DNA of 64,000 nt, from the NCBI RefSeq assembly GCF_005473905.2, contig NZ_CP061336.1, forward strand, positions 2,162,501 through 2,226,500, written 5' to 3'. Shown here one piece after another: positions 48,687 through 57,943 of this stretch (position 1 is the first letter of the stretch; each line of letters starts with the position of its first letter). The position numbers and the translations under genes are program-made. Below the pieces are notes generated by a model. It saw only the letters and a list, made by a program, of their open reading frames with translations, searched no databases and had not been told where the DNA came from. The DNA comes from Ruminiclostridium herbifermentans (GTDB taxonomy: Bacteria > Bacillota > Clostridia > Acetivibrionales > DSM-1351).

Positions 48687-49823
48687 ATGGCAGAAAAGAG
48701 AGACTACTACGAAGTATTAGGGGTAAGTAAAAGTGCTTCTGATGCGGAGCTAAAAAAGGCATATAGAAATTTAGCAAAAAAATATCATCCTGATGTTAAC
48801 CCTGGTGACAAAAATGCAGAGGCTAAGTTTAAAGAGATAAATGAAGCTTATGAGGTGTTAAGTGATCCTCAAAAGAAAAGCAGATATGATCAATATGGTC
48901 ATGCAGGTGTTGATCCAAATGGCTTTGGAGGAGCTGGAGGTTTCTCAGATTTTGATTTTGGAGGAATTGGCGATATTTTTGAATCCTTCTTTGGAGGTTC
49001 AGGCTTTGGTGGAAGGTCAAGGTCAAGAAGAGGGCCTCAAAAGGGTGCAGACCTTAAATATGCAGTAGAAATTTCTTTTGAAGAAGCAGCCTTTGGTATA
49101 GAAAGAGAATTAACGATAGGAAGAATGGAAATATGTTCAAAGTGTACTGGATCAGGAGCAAAGCCAGGTACAGAAGCATCAACTTGTAAGCATTGTAATG
49201 GAACTGGTCAGGTACAAATCAGACAGAATACGCCATTCGGACAATTTATTAATCAAAAAACCTGTGATGTATGTCGTGGAGAAGGTAAAATTATTACTGA
49301 TCCGTGTCCAGCATGTAATGGTAAAGGAAAGCTTAGAAATAATGTTAAAATTAAAGTTAATATTCCTGCAGGAATTGATGATGGACAGACAATTTCATTA
49401 AGAGGAGAAGGGGATCCTGGTTCAAAGGGCGGACCAAACGGAGACTTATTAATAAATGTCAGAGTTAAACCCCATCCTCTATTTAAAAGACAAGGAAATG
49501 ATATTGTATGTGATGAGCCAATTACATTTGTTCAGGCGGCTCTTGGAGCGGAAATAGAAGTGCCTACATTAGATGGAAAAGTAAAATACACTGTGCCTGA
49601 GGGAACGCAAACGGGTTCGGTATTTAGACTTAGAGGAAAAGGAATACCATATTTACGTGGTAATGGTCGTGGAGATCAATATGTTAAGGTTAATATTGAA
49701 GTTCCAAAGAAATTAAGTGAAAGACAGAAGGAACTATTAAGAGAGTTTGCTGAAATTAGCGGCGATGACACTCATGAGCAAAGGAAAGGCTTTTTTGACA
49801 AAATGAAGGACGCATTCAAATAA
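48687..49823 (+). CDS. dnaJ: Chaperone DnaJ (Hsp40)
   Basis: 378 residues. J domain with [19 protein letters not shown] (HPD motif) that stimulates DnaK; a Gly/Phe-rich linker; four CxxCxGxG zinc repeats ([32 protein letters not shown]); then the C-terminal substrate-binding domains. Type I DnaJ of normal length. ATG 48687 follows GACGGGAG. Separated from dnaK by 747 bases of repeats, so it may have its own promoter. Confidence 0.97.
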   Translation: MAEKRDYYEVLGVSKSASDAELKKAYRNLAKKYHPDVNPGDKNAEAKFKEINEAYEVLSDPQKKSRYDQYGHAGVDPNGFGGAGGFSDFDFGGIGDIFESFFGGSGFGGRSRSRRGPQKGADLKYAVEISFEEAAFGIERELTIGRMEICSKCTGSGAKPGTEASTCKHCNGTGQVQIRQNTPFGQFINQKTCDVCRGEGKIITDPCPACNGKGKLRNNVKIKVNIPAGIDDGQTISLRGEGDPGSKGGPNGDLLINVRVKPHPLFKRQGNDIVCDEPITFVQAALGAEIEVPTLDGKVKYTVPEGTQTGSVFRLRGKGIPYLRGNGRGDQYVKVNIEVPKKLSERQKELLREFAEISGDDTHEQRKGFFDKMKDAFK

Positions 49824-49942
49824 AGCTTAGCAGTGAAAACAGAAAATATAAAATATAGGGAGGTGCCAAGCCTGTGCTGTTTCTGTCAAGGAAATATACA
49901 TTTCGTTAGTGTTAAACAAGAAATGTAGGGCATGGGTATTTT

Positions 49943-50896
49943 ATGAAATGGTACGAAATACGTGTAAATACAACTAATGAAGCAAGTGAGGCTGTCTCTG
50001 AACTGTTAACATCAATGGGTGCAGGCGGTATTGCAATAATGGATCCATTTGATATACGAAAAGAAATTCAAAAAACAGATACTTTAGATTATGCTGATGA
50101 TGAGTTTATTGAATCATTAGGTGAGGATGTTATAATCAAGGCTTACTTTCAAAATAGCTTAGATATAAATGATCTCCTAAAGCAAATAAATGATGGTTTA
50201 GAAAATATATCCCAATTTCTTGATGTTGGTAAAGGCATAGATGGCTATGGTGAAATAGAAGACGAGGATTGGTCCACATCATGGAAGAAATATTATAAGC
50301 CATTTAAACTTACAGAAAGAATAGTTATTAAGCCTACTTGGGAACATTACGATGCTGAACAGAATGATATTGTAGTTGAAATGGATCCTGGAATGGCTTT
50401 TGGAACAGGGACCCATGAAACAACTCAAATGTGTTCAAAATTATTAGATAAGTATATGAAAGATGAATTTGAAGTACTGGATGTTGGTTGTGGTACAGGT
50501 ATATTGTCCATTATTGCTGCAAAGCTTGGTGCACAAAAGGTTGATGCTATTGATATTGATGAGGTGGCAGTAAGGGTTGCTAATGAAAATATTTCCACAA
50601 ACAATGAAAGTTCAAAAATAACAGTTTTTAAAGGCGTTCTAACTGATTTTAAGCAGAATGACAAAAAATATGATATTATAGTTGCAAATATTATAGCAAA
50701 TGTAATTATTGACTTAGCATCAGTTATACCTTATTATTTAAAAGGAAATAATTCTTTATTTATTACATCTGGTATAATAAAAGAGAGAAAATTAGAAGTT
50801 TTAGAAGCTTGTGCAAAAAACAGGTTGGATTGTATAGAAACCCTGGAAATAGGTGAATGGGTAGCAATGGTGTTCAAATGTCAAGATACTTTGTAA
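49943..50896 (+). CDS. prmA: Ribosomal protein L11 methyltransferase
   Basis: 317 residues. SAM-dependent trimethylation of ribosomal protein L11. WYEIRVNT at the N-terminal L11-recognition domain; EMDPGMAFGTGTHETTQMC and VLDVGCGTGILSIIAAKLG (motif I) and VANIIANVIIDLA (NPPF-like catalytic region) in the methyltransferase domain. The usual order dnaJ-prmA-rsmE is kept. Its end overlaps rsmE by 19 bases. Confidence 0.95.
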   Translation: MKWYEIRVNTTNEASEAVSELLTSMGAGGIAIMDPFDIRKEIQKTDTLDYADDEFIESLGEDVIIKAYFQNSLDINDLLKQINDGLENISQFLDVGKGIDGYGEIEDEDWSTSWKKYYKPFKLTERIVIKPTWEHYDAEQNDIVVEMDPGMAFGTGTHETTQMCSKLLDKYMKDEFEVLDVGCGTGILSIIAAKLGAQKVDAIDIDEVAVRVANENISTNNESSKITVFKGVLTDFKQNDKKYDIIVANIIANVIIDLASVIPYYLKGNNSLFITSGIIKERKLEVLEACAKNRLDCIETLEIGEWVAMVFKCQDTL

Positions 50897-51645
50897 ATAG
50901 TTCACAGATAAGAGATAATAAAATAACTATCGTTGGTGAAGATTATCAGCACCTGAAAAAGGTTTTAAGAACTGTAAAGGGAGATGTTATAACAGTATGC
51001 TGTGAGGGCTTTGATTATTCCTCAGAGATAACTGAAGTTACTAATGATTATATTATAGCTGACATTATTAATAAAGAGCCAAATCAAACTGAATCTGCGC
51101 TAAAGGTAACCCTATTTCAAGGATTACCCAAGGCAGACAAAATGGATTTGATTGTACAAAAGTGTATTGAAATCGGAGTAAATGAGATAGTACCAGTTAT
51201 AAATGAGAGATGTATTACAAAAATTAATACTGACAAAGATGCCGTAAATAAAGTATCTAGATGGCAAAAGATTAGTTTAGAGGCAGCAAAACAGTCGAAT
51301 AGAGGAATTATTCCTAAAATATGTATGCCTATTAAGTTTACTGATGCTGTCAATATAGCTTCAAGCTTTGATTTGTCAGTAATTCCATATGAGAAGGAAA
51401 GTTCAACTGGTCTTAAAGATATAGTGTCAAAATACTCAGTTGTTAAAACAGCTTCAATTTTTATCGGCCCAGAAGGCGGTTATACTGAACAGGAAATACA
51501 ATTAGCTGAATCCAAGGGTATTAATAAGTTAACTCTTGGGCCAAGGATTCTTAGAACAGAGACGGCTGGGATTGTTGCTTTATCACTAATGATGTATGAA
51601 CTAGGAGATGTATCAAATGGGAGAAATAAAATTTGTAGTTGTTGA
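50878..51645 (+). CDS. rsmE: 16S rRNA (uracil1498-N3)-methyltransferase
   Basis: 255 residues. SPOUT-class RNA methyltransferase. The N-terminal PUA-like domain begins MSRYFVNSSQI; the C-terminal knot has FIGPEGGYTEQEI and LGPRILRTETAGIVAL. ATG 50878 is preferred over 50857, since MSRYFV is the family start. Overlaps prmA by 19 bases and the next gene by 29 bases, so translation is coupled. Confidence 0.94.
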   Translation: MSRYFVNSSQIRDNKITIVGEDYQHLKKVLRTVKGDVITVCCEGFDYSSEITEVTNDYIIADIINKEPNQTESALKVTLFQGLPKADKMDLIVQKCIEIGVNEIVPVINERCITKINTDKDAVNKVSRWQKISLEAAKQSNRGIIPKICMPIKFTDAVNIASSFDLSVIPYEKESSTGLKDIVSKYSVVKTASIFIGPEGGYTEQEIQLAESKGINKLTLGPRILRTETAGIVALSLMMYELGDVSNGRNKICSC

Positions 51646-51988
51646 TGATGCAGTATTTATGAGGACATTAATAAAAAGAATGATAGAAGAGAATTCTAAT
51701 TACATAGTTGTTGGAGAAGGCTCAAATGGATTCGAAGCTATTGAACAGGCAAGAAAGTATCAACCAGATATTATTACATTAGATATAACAATGCCTGAAA
51801 TGGATGGTATTATGGCAATAAAAGGTATAACTGAGGTTAGCCCAAACACAAAAATACTTATGGTTTCTGCCATGGGACAGCAAGGAATGGTTATTGATGC
51901 AATAAAAATGGGAGCAAAGGACTTTGTAGTTAAACCCTTTGATAAATCCAGAGTACAGCAAGCCATTGAAAATGTATTAAAGCTATAA
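51617..51988 (+). CDS. CheY-like single-domain response regulator
   Basis: 123 residues, a lone receiver domain. Acidic pair at Asp10-Asp11, phospho-acceptor Asp56 in DIITLDITMPEMDG, then VSAMGQQGM (Ser/Thr switch) and VVKPFDKSR (Lys). It closely resembles CheY of Gram-positive bacteria, where the target is the flagellar switch; no chemotaxis genes are adjacent. ATG 51617 lies nine bases after AGGAG and inside the rsmE gene, a 29-base overlap. Probably the last gene of the dnaJ-prmA-rsmE operon. Confidence 0.88.
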   Translation: MGEIKFVVVDDAVFMRTLIKRMIEENSNYIVVGEGSNGFEAIEQARKYQPDIITLDITMPEMDGIMAIKGITEVSPNTKILMVSAMGQQGMVIDAIKMGAKDFVVKPFDKSRVQQAIENVLKL

Positions 51989-52013
51989 AAATAATAAAGA
52001 AAAAGTTTAATTT

Positions 52014-52040
52014 ATGGAGGATTCAAATCCTCCATTTTGT
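52014..52040 (+). terminator. Intrinsic terminator after the CheY-like gene
   Basis: ATGGAGGAT pairs with ATCCTCCAT around TCAA, followed by TTTGT. Confidence 0.8.
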
Positions 52041-52205
52041 GTATAATCAATTTAAATATTGGCAAATATTTCATATGGGTTAGCAATTTGAAGCAAATTG
52101 GAAAAAAATAAAGAAAATAAGTAAAAAATTCTTTAAATAATATGAAATTGTGTTATAATACTTTACGAGATTGTTAATTTTAAAGCTCATCTAGTGGAGG
52201 AATTT

Positions 52206-53087
52206 ATGGTTAGGAGCATGACTGGTTTCGGTAGGGGAACCTTTAGTGATTGTGGTAAGGAATTTACTGTAGAAATTAAAAGTGTAAATCACAGATATAT
52301 AGATTTCTATATTAAGTTACCTAGACAGATTGCTTTTTTAGAGGAACGTGTTAGAGAGATAGTATCAAAAAGCATATTTAGAGGAAAAGTTGATATTTTT
52401 ATTTCATTTGAAGACCGTTCTGAGGATTCAAAAAGTGTTACACTTGATGAGGCTTTAGCTGATGCTTACATACAGGCTATTGAAAAGTTAAAGAACAAGT
52501 ATAATTTAGCTGATGACATAAGTGTATCTTTAGTATCTAGATTACCAGATGTACTACGAATTGAAAAAAATGAAGACGATGAAGAACAGCTTTGGAAAGT
52601 ATTGAAAAGTGCATTAGAGACTGCCATATCATCATTAATTCAAATGCGTGAAAAGGAAGGCAATGAATTAAGAGAAAGCCTGTTGCAAAAGGCAGATAAT
52701 ATGCAAGATATAATTAAAAATATATCTGACAGAAGTCCTGAAGTTGTTTCTGAATACAAACTAAAGCTTGAAAATAGGATAAAGGATCTTTTGAGCCAAC
52801 AAACAATTGATGAAAACAGAATTGCAATGGAAGTTGCTATTTTTGCTGATAGATGTAGTATTGATGAAGAATTAGTAAGACTTGGAAGTCATTTATCACA
52901 GCTAAGAGATATATTAAGTATACAGCAGCAGCCCATAGGAAGAAAGCTTGACTTTTTAGTTCAGGAAATAAATAGGGAAATAAACACTATCGGCTCAAAG
53001 TCAAATGATATAATTATAACGAAAAATGTTCTTGAACTTAAAAGTGAAACAGAGAAAATAAGAGAACAAATTCAGAATATCGAATAG
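52206..53087 (+). CDS. yicC: YicC/YloC-family endoribonuclease
   Basis: 293 residues. N-terminal MVRSMTGFGRG and EIKSVNHRYIDFYIKLPRQI and C-terminal CSIDEELVRLGSHLSQLRD, then GRKLDFLVQEINREINTIGS are diagnostic of the YicC family; relatives (B. subtilis YloC, E. coli YicC) have reported RNase activity. ATG 52206 follows GTGGAGG. First gene of the conserved yicC-remA-gmk-rpoZ set. Confidence 0.92.
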   Translation: MVRSMTGFGRGTFSDCGKEFTVEIKSVNHRYIDFYIKLPRQIAFLEERVREIVSKSIFRGKVDIFISFEDRSEDSKSVTLDEALADAYIQAIEKLKNKYNLADDISVSLVSRLPDVLRIEKNEDDEEQLWKVLKSALETAISSLIQMREKEGNELRESLLQKADNMQDIIKNISDRSPEVVSEYKLKLENRIKDLLSQQTIDENRIAMEVAIFADRCSIDEELVRLGSHLSQLRDILSIQQQPIGRKLDFLVQEINREINTIGSKSNDIIITKNVLELKSETEKIREQIQNIE

Positions 53088-53107
53088 AGTTGATATTCTG
53101 TTTTTGA
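53073..53107 (+). terminator. Intrinsic terminator at the yicC end
   Basis: AGAATATC pairs with GATATTCT, followed by GTTTTT. The 5' arm lies within the last codons of yicC. Confidence 0.65.
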
Positions 53108-53434
53108 AGTTTTGTTTAAGCATAGCATATTTTCAAGTTACTACACTAAATAGTTAAATATAAACGCCTAAATTGGCATGGGAGGAGCTCGAAAAATAAG
53201 TTTGTGCAAACATAGTGCAATTTCGAGCCACAAAAACCACAAGTGGTTTTTGAAGTTTAGATTATGCATGGCGTGTTTTAAGTTATTATTTTAAATAGTT
53301 AAATAAAATATAAACGCCTAAATTGGCATGGGAGGATAGCCGATAATAAAAACATATATTGGTTTTGAACTAGAGGCGTTCCTCCCATAAAATAAAAATA
53401 ATATATAACGCCCAACTGGGCATGGGAGGATAGT
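53108..53434 (+). repeat. Family A units before remA, one interrupted by a family B element
   Basis: GGGAGG occurs at 53180, 53330 and 53424; the last is the remA ribosome binding site and lies 94 bases after the second, the same period as the array at 7320. The complete unit has GCC...GGC, ATGGGAGGATAGCC, then GGCGTTCCTCCCAT (53376-53388). The first unit is disrupted by a family B palindrome, CAAAAACCAC-AA-GTGGTTTTTG (53231-53252). Confidence 0.8.
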
Positions 53435-53713
53435 ATGAAGCTTATAAACATTGGATTTGGCAATATTGTTTCTGCAAATAGATTAATTGCAATAGTAAGT
53501 CCTGAATCTGCGCCTATAAAAAGGATTATTCAAGAGGCAAGAGATAGAGGAATGTTAATAGATGCAACATATGGCAGAAGAACAAGAGCAGTTATTATTA
53601 CTGATAGTGATCATATTATTTTATCAGCAGTGCAGCCTGAAACAGTGGCTCACAGATTGAATACAAAGGACGCTGATACAAGTGATAATGATGATGAAAC
53701 AATAGAGGATTAG
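53435..53713 (+). CDS. remA: Extracellular matrix regulator RemA (DUF370)
   Basis: 92 residues. [20 protein letters not shown] and [20 protein letters not shown] are the conserved RemA sequence; relatives form DNA-binding rings that activate biofilm-matrix and osmoprotection genes in Bacillus. The position between yicC and gmk is conserved in Firmicutes. GGGAGGATAGT joins directly to ATG 53435 as the last part of a family A unit, suggesting translational control (inference). The C-terminus is acidic. Confidence 0.93.
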   Translation: MKLINIGFGNIVSANRLIAIVSPESAPIKRIIQEARDRGMLIDATYGRRTRAVIITDSDHIILSAVQPETVAHRLNTKDADTSDNDDETIED

Positions 53714-53722
53714 GAGGACGCT

Positions 53723-54328
53723 ATGCAACAAAAGGGGTTATTAGTTGTATTGTCTGGTCCGTCTGGGGCAGGTAAAGGAACAGTTTGCCAAAAATTATTA
53801 GAACACAGAGAGACTGTAAAATATTCTGTATCGGCAACTACAAGGAAACCGCGTGAGGGTGAAATAGAAGGTAAGAATTATTTTTTTGTATCAGAAAGTA
53901 AATTTTTAGACATGATAGATAATGATGGTTTAATAGAATGGGATAAGTACTGTGATAATTATTACGGAACTCCAAAATCATATGTTGAATCTTGCATTCA
54001 GGATGGCTTAGATGTTGTTTTAGAGATAACTGTTGCAGGCGCTCTTGAAATAAAACAGAAGTATCCCGAATGTGTTCTGATATTTATTCTTCCACCTTCA
54101 TATGATGAATTAAAAAGAAGAATAGTCTGCAGAGGAACTGAATGCTGTGATGTTATCGAAAAAAGATTGGAACAGGCATATAAGGAAATGAAATATGCAT
54201 CAAAATATGATTATTTAGTTTTAAATGATTGTGTTGATAACGCTGTTTTAAATATTGAAAAAATATTAGATGCTGAGCGATTAAAACCATCAAGAAATAC
54301 AGAACTGTTAAATACATTTATTAAATAA
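53723..54328 (+). CDS. gmk: Guanylate kinase
   Basis: 201 residues. Phosphorylates GMP to GDP. P-loop LSGPSGAGKGTVCQ; GMP-binding SATTRKPREGEIEGKNYFFV; lid and later TPKSYVESC. Normal length. Nine bases after remA behind AGGAGG, so co-transcribed with it. Confidence 0.95.
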   Translation: MQQKGLLVVLSGPSGAGKGTVCQKLLEHRETVKYSVSATTRKPREGEIEGKNYFFVSESKFLDMIDNDGLIEWDKYCDNYYGTPKSYVESCIQDGLDVVLEITVAGALEIKQKYPECVLIFILPPSYDELKRRIVCRGTECCDVIEKRLEQAYKEMKYASKYDYLVLNDCVDNAVLNIEKILDAERLKPSRNTELLNTFIK

Positions 54329-54557
54329 GGTTGATGGTCAATTAATATAAAGTTAAAGAACTTTTATAGTGTAAAATATTGGTGTGGGATTTTATTTTAA
54401 TTTAATAATGTACTTAAAATAAGTTGCTAACTTGGTAACATAACTTTGATATCATTTTTCTCACAGATAATATTTTATTTGCAAAAGTTGACTAAAATTA
54501 ATGTGAAAATTTATAAATATATTTTTAAAAGATTTTACAAAACTGGAGGTATTTATA

Positions 54558-54896
54558 ATGATTTATCCATCAATAAATGATTTGATGAAGACTGCAGATA
54601 GCAGATATACATTAGTAGTTGAAGCTGCTAAGAGAGCAAGACAGTTAGTTGACGGAGCGCCTAAGCTTTCAAAAGTAAATTCTGAAAAGGAAGTTACTAT
54701 TGCTATTAATGAAATTGCAGAAGGAAAAATAACTTATGTTAGAACAAGTAAAGAGAAAAACTTAGTTGATAAATTTCTTTCAGAAGAAACTCCTATAGAA
54801 GAAACTTCTTTAGAAAAAACTTCTTTAGAAAAAATTTCTTTAGAAGAAACTCCTTTAGATGAAGTTATTTTTGAAGAATCAACCATAGAAGAATAG
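54558..54896 (+). CDS. rpoZ: RNA polymerase omega subunit with acidic repeat tail
   Basis: 112 residues. The N-terminal ~70 residues are the omega fold: MIYPSINDLMKTADSRYTLV, EAAKRARQLVDG, KEVTIAINEIAEGKI. This helps assemble the beta' subunit. The C-terminal ~40 residues are a degenerate five-residue repeat of the type EETSLEKTSLEKISLEETPL, strongly acidic and probably disordered. Such extensions vary between species. ACTGGAGG precedes ATG. 229 bases after gmk, in a gap with nothing recognised. Confidence 0.92.
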   Translation: MIYPSINDLMKTADSRYTLVVEAAKRARQLVDGAPKLSKVNSEKEVTIAINEIAEGKITYVRTSKEKNLVDKFLSEETPIEETSLEKTSLEKISLEETPLDEVIFEESTIEE

Positions 54897-54908
54897 TATG
54901 CCATTATG

Positions 54909-54940
54909 TCAGTTGAGAGCTCTCACTGATTTTTTCTTCT
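54909..54940 (+). terminator. Intrinsic terminator after rpoZ
   Basis: CAGTTGAGAG pairs with CTCTCACTG with a small mismatch, followed by ATTTTTTCTT. Confidence 0.8.
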
Positions 54941-55096
54941 AAATACAAAAATGTTCATGGTATTTTGTATAGGTTATATTTATTCTTTTACATTATACTG
55001 GTTTGTCTGAAATTTTATAAACCCGGGTTATACAGTGAAAACAAAAATCGTTATTGTACGGTTTTGTTATAATATATTTTTTGCAGGGAGGCTTTT

Positions 55097-57730
55097 ATGT
55101 CAAAATATGTTTATCTTTTCAATGAAGGGAATGCAAAAATGAGAAATCTTCTTGGAGGAAAAGGTGCTAACTTAGCCGAGATGACTGGTTTAGGACTTCC
55201 GGTTCCAAGAGGGTTTACTGTAACTACTGAGGCTTGTACAAGATATTATAGCGATGGCAAGACTATTGCAAAAGAAATTGAAAATGAGATTTATGAAATG
55301 CTAGAAAAGACAGAAAAAGTTGTTGGTAAGAAATTCGGAGATCCAACAAATCCATTTTTAGTTTCTGTCAGATCTGGTGCAAGAGCTTCAATGCCTGGCA
55401 TGATGGACACAATTCTAAATCTTGGGTTAAATGATTTAGTTGTAGAGGGACTTGCAAAGCTTACTAGTAACGAAAGATTTGCATATGACAGCTACAGAAG
55501 ATTCATTCAGATGTTCTCTGATGTAGTAATGGAAGTTGAAAAAGCTAAGTTTGAAAAAATACTTGACGATGTAAAAGAAGAAAACAATGCAAAATTTGAT
55601 ACGGATTTATCAGCAGAAAACTTAAAGGAAGTTGTAAAGAGGTATAAAGTACTATTTAAAAATGAAAAAGGGTTTGATTTTCCACAAGACCCAAAAACAC
55701 AGCTTATGGAAGCAATAAAGGCTGTTTTCCGTTCTTGGGACAACCCTCGTGCTATTTATTATAGAAGATTAAATGATATTCCTGGAGATTGGGGTACAGC
55801 AGTAAATGTACAGGAAATGGTTTATGGAAATATGGGCAATAATTCAGGAACAGGTGTTGCCTTTACTAGAAATCCCTCAACAGGTGAAAAGAAGCTCTAT
55901 GGTGAGTTTTTAATGAATGCACAGGGAGAGGATGTTGTTGCAGGTATCAGAACTCCTCAACCAATGGAGCAAATGAAGGAGGTTAATCCTGCTGCATATG
56001 AAGAGTTTGTAAAGATTGCTGGTATATTGGAAAAGCACTATAGAGATATGCAGGATATGGAGTTTACAATAGAAAATGGTAAGCTATTTATGCTTCAAAC
56101 CAGAAATGGTAAGAGAACAGCTGCGGCAGCGTTAAAAATTGCAGTTGACTTAGTGGAAGAAAACATGATTACTAAGGAAGAAGCAATTATGAAGGTTGAT
56201 CCTAAGCAGTTAGATGCTATTCTACATCCTAATTTTGACGCTAAGGCACTAAAAGCAGCAACTGTAATTGCTAAAGGACTTCCAGCATCACCTGGTGCTG
56301 CAACAGGTAAGATTTACTTCACAGCAGAGGACGCTACAGAAGCTGCTAAAAAAGGTGAAAGCAAACTTATACTTGTTAGACTTGAAACTTCACCAGAAGA
56401 TATAGAGGGTATGCATGTATCACAGGGAATATTAACTGGTCGCGGAGGTATGACCTCACATGCTGCAGTTGTAGCTCGTGGTATGGGTACTTGTTGTGTT
56501 GCTGGCTGTAGTGATATAAAAATAAATGAAGAAGAGAAATATTTCATTGACAAGAATGGAAAGAAGTATGTAGAAGGTGATTGGATATCATTAGATGGCT
56601 CAACTGGTAATGTTTACGGAGAACAGCTGCCAACTGTTGAACCAGAAGTGACTGGAGATTTTGCTACACTTATGAAGTGGGCGGATGAAATAAGAACATT
56701 AAAAGTAAGAACAAATGCTGATACTCCTGCTGATGCTGAGCAAGCAATGAAGTTTGGAGCAGAAGGTATAGGTCTTTGCCGTACAGAGCATATGTTCTTT
56801 AATGCTGATAGAATTTCTGCAATGAGAGAAATGATTGTATCAAGGACAGAAGAGCAAAGAAGAAAAGCTCTTGATAAGCTTTTGCCAATGCAGAGAAGCG
56901 ATTTTGAGGGCCTATTTACTGCAATGAAAGGCTATCCTGTAACTATCAGATTCTTAGACCCACCATTGCATGAATTCCTACCACAAGAGGATGAAGATAT
57001 CGATGCTCTTGCAAAGGAAATGGGAATGTCATTTGATGAGTTAAAGAGTATAGTTCTTAGCTTACATGAATTTAACCCAATGATGGGACATAGAGGCTGT
57101 CGTTTAGCAGTATCTTACCCTGAAATTGCTGAAATGCAGACAAGGGCCGTTATAGAAGCTGCTATCAATGTAAATAAAAAAGGGATGTCAGTTATACCTG
57201 AAATAATGATTCCATTAGTAGGAGATGTAAAAGAATTAAAATTTGTAAAAGAAGTTGTGGTAAAAACTGCTAATGAAGTTATTGAAAAAGCAGGTGTCAA
57301 ACTAGAATATAAAGTTGGAACAATGATAGAAATACCTAGAGCGGCACTTACAGCCGATGAAATTGCTAAAGAAGCTGAGTTCTTCTCATTTGGTACAAAT
57401 GACTTAACCCAAATGACTTTTGGATTTAGTAGAGATGATGCAGGCAAGTTCTTGGATGATTACTATTCAAAGAAAATTTATGAGTCAGATCCATTTGCTA
57501 GGATCGATCAAACTGGAGTTGGCAAACTGATTGATATGGCAGCTAAACTTGGTAGACAGACAAGACCTGATATCAAGCTTGGAATCTGTGGTGAGCATGG
57601 AGGAGATCCTTCATCAGTTGAATTCTGTCAGAATGCTGGACTCAACTATGTATCATGTTCGCCTTTCCGCGTGCCAATAGCAAGACTTGCTGCTGCACAA
57701 GCAACTCTAAAGGAAAAGCTAGGCGGCTGA
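55097..57730 (+). CDS. ppdK: Pyruvate, phosphate dikinase
   Basis: 877 residues, usual length. Interconverts pyruvate, ATP and phosphate with PEP, AMP and pyrophosphate; in cellulolytic clostridia it takes part in glycolysis. N-terminal ATP-grasp domain (GGKGANLAEMTGLGLPVPRG, VSVRSGARASMPGMMDTILN), central phosphohistidine domain with GILTGRGGMTSHAAVVARGM (catalytic His), and C-terminal PEP-binding TIM barrel ending CGEHGGDPSSVEFC. AGGGAGGC precedes ATG. Monocistronic, between two terminators. Confidence 0.98.
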   Translation: MSKYVYLFNEGNAKMRNLLGGKGANLAEMTGLGLPVPRGFTVTTEACTRYYSDGKTIAKEIENEIYEMLEKTEKVVGKKFGDPTNPFLVSVRSGARASMPGMMDTILNLGLNDLVVEGLAKLTSNERFAYDSYRRFIQMFSDVVMEVEKAKFEKILDDVKEENNAKFDTDLSAENLKEVVKRYKVLFKNEKGFDFPQDPKTQLMEAIKAVFRSWDNPRAIYYRRLNDIPGDWGTAVNVQEMVYGNMGNNSGTGVAFTRNPSTGEKKLYGEFLMNAQGEDVVAGIRTPQPMEQMKEVNPAAYEEFVKIAGILEKHYRDMQDMEFTIENGKLFMLQTRNGKRTAAAALKIAVDLVEENMITKEEAIMKVDPKQLDAILHPNFDAKALKAATVIAKGLPASPGAATGKIYFTAEDATEAAKKGESKLILVRLETSPEDIEGMHVSQGILTGRGGMTSHAAVVARGMGTCCVAGCSDIKINEEEKYFIDKNGKKYVEGDWISLDGSTGNVYGEQLPTVEPEVTGDFATLMKWADEIRTLKVRTNADTPADAEQAMKFGAEGIGLCRTEHMFFNADRISAMREMIVSRTEEQRRKALDKLLPMQRSDFEGLFTAMKGYPVTIRFLDPPLHEFLPQEDEDIDALAKEMGMSFDELKSIVLSLHEFNPMMGHRGCRLAVSYPEIAEMQTRAVIEAAINVNKKGMSVIPEIMIPLVGDVKELKFVKEVVVKTANEVIEKAGVKLEYKVGTMIEIPRAALTADEIAKEAEFFSFGTNDLTQMTFGFSRDDAGKFLDDYYSKKIYESDPFARIDQTGVGKLIDMAAKLGRQTRPDIKLGICGEHGGDPSSVEFCQNAGLNYVSCSPFRVPIARLAAAQATLKEKLGG

Positions 57731-57751
57731 TATAGCTAGAAATAATATTGT

Positions 57752-57803
57752 ATAAAAGGGGAGTATTGCAGGCTATCTTTGAATAGGATGCATACTCCTT
57801 TTA
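57752..57803 (+). terminator. Intrinsic terminator after ppdK
   Basis: ATAAAAGGGGAGTAT pairs with ATACTCCTTTTAT (two-base bulge) around an extended loop. T-rich end. Confidence 0.75.
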
Positions 57804-57806
57804 TGT

Positions 57807-57833
57807 GTTCTATGTCAATAGTTAGGATAGAAC
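57807..57833. repeat. Family D hairpin repeat, copy 3
   Basis: GTTCTAT pairs perfectly with ATAGAAC around GTCAATAGTTAGG. Same loop as at 6577 and 12914; GTAAACTGG follows, close to the aroB-downstream copy. Confidence 0.65.
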
Positions 57834-57873
57834 AACTGTAAACTGGAAATTTGATACACTGGAAAAATAAAGA

Positions 57874-57911
57874 AGGGTATTATTTCTTAGCAATCTAAGA
57901 GATAATACCCT
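57874..57911 (-). terminator. Terminator for the first GGDEF-EAL gene
   Basis: AGGGTATTATTTCTTAG pairs with CTAAGAGATAATACCCT (one G-U). On the minus strand the stem is followed by TCTTTATTTTT. Confidence 0.85.
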
Positions 57912-57943
57912 GCATCTTTATAATTCATAACCAGCTAGTTCAA

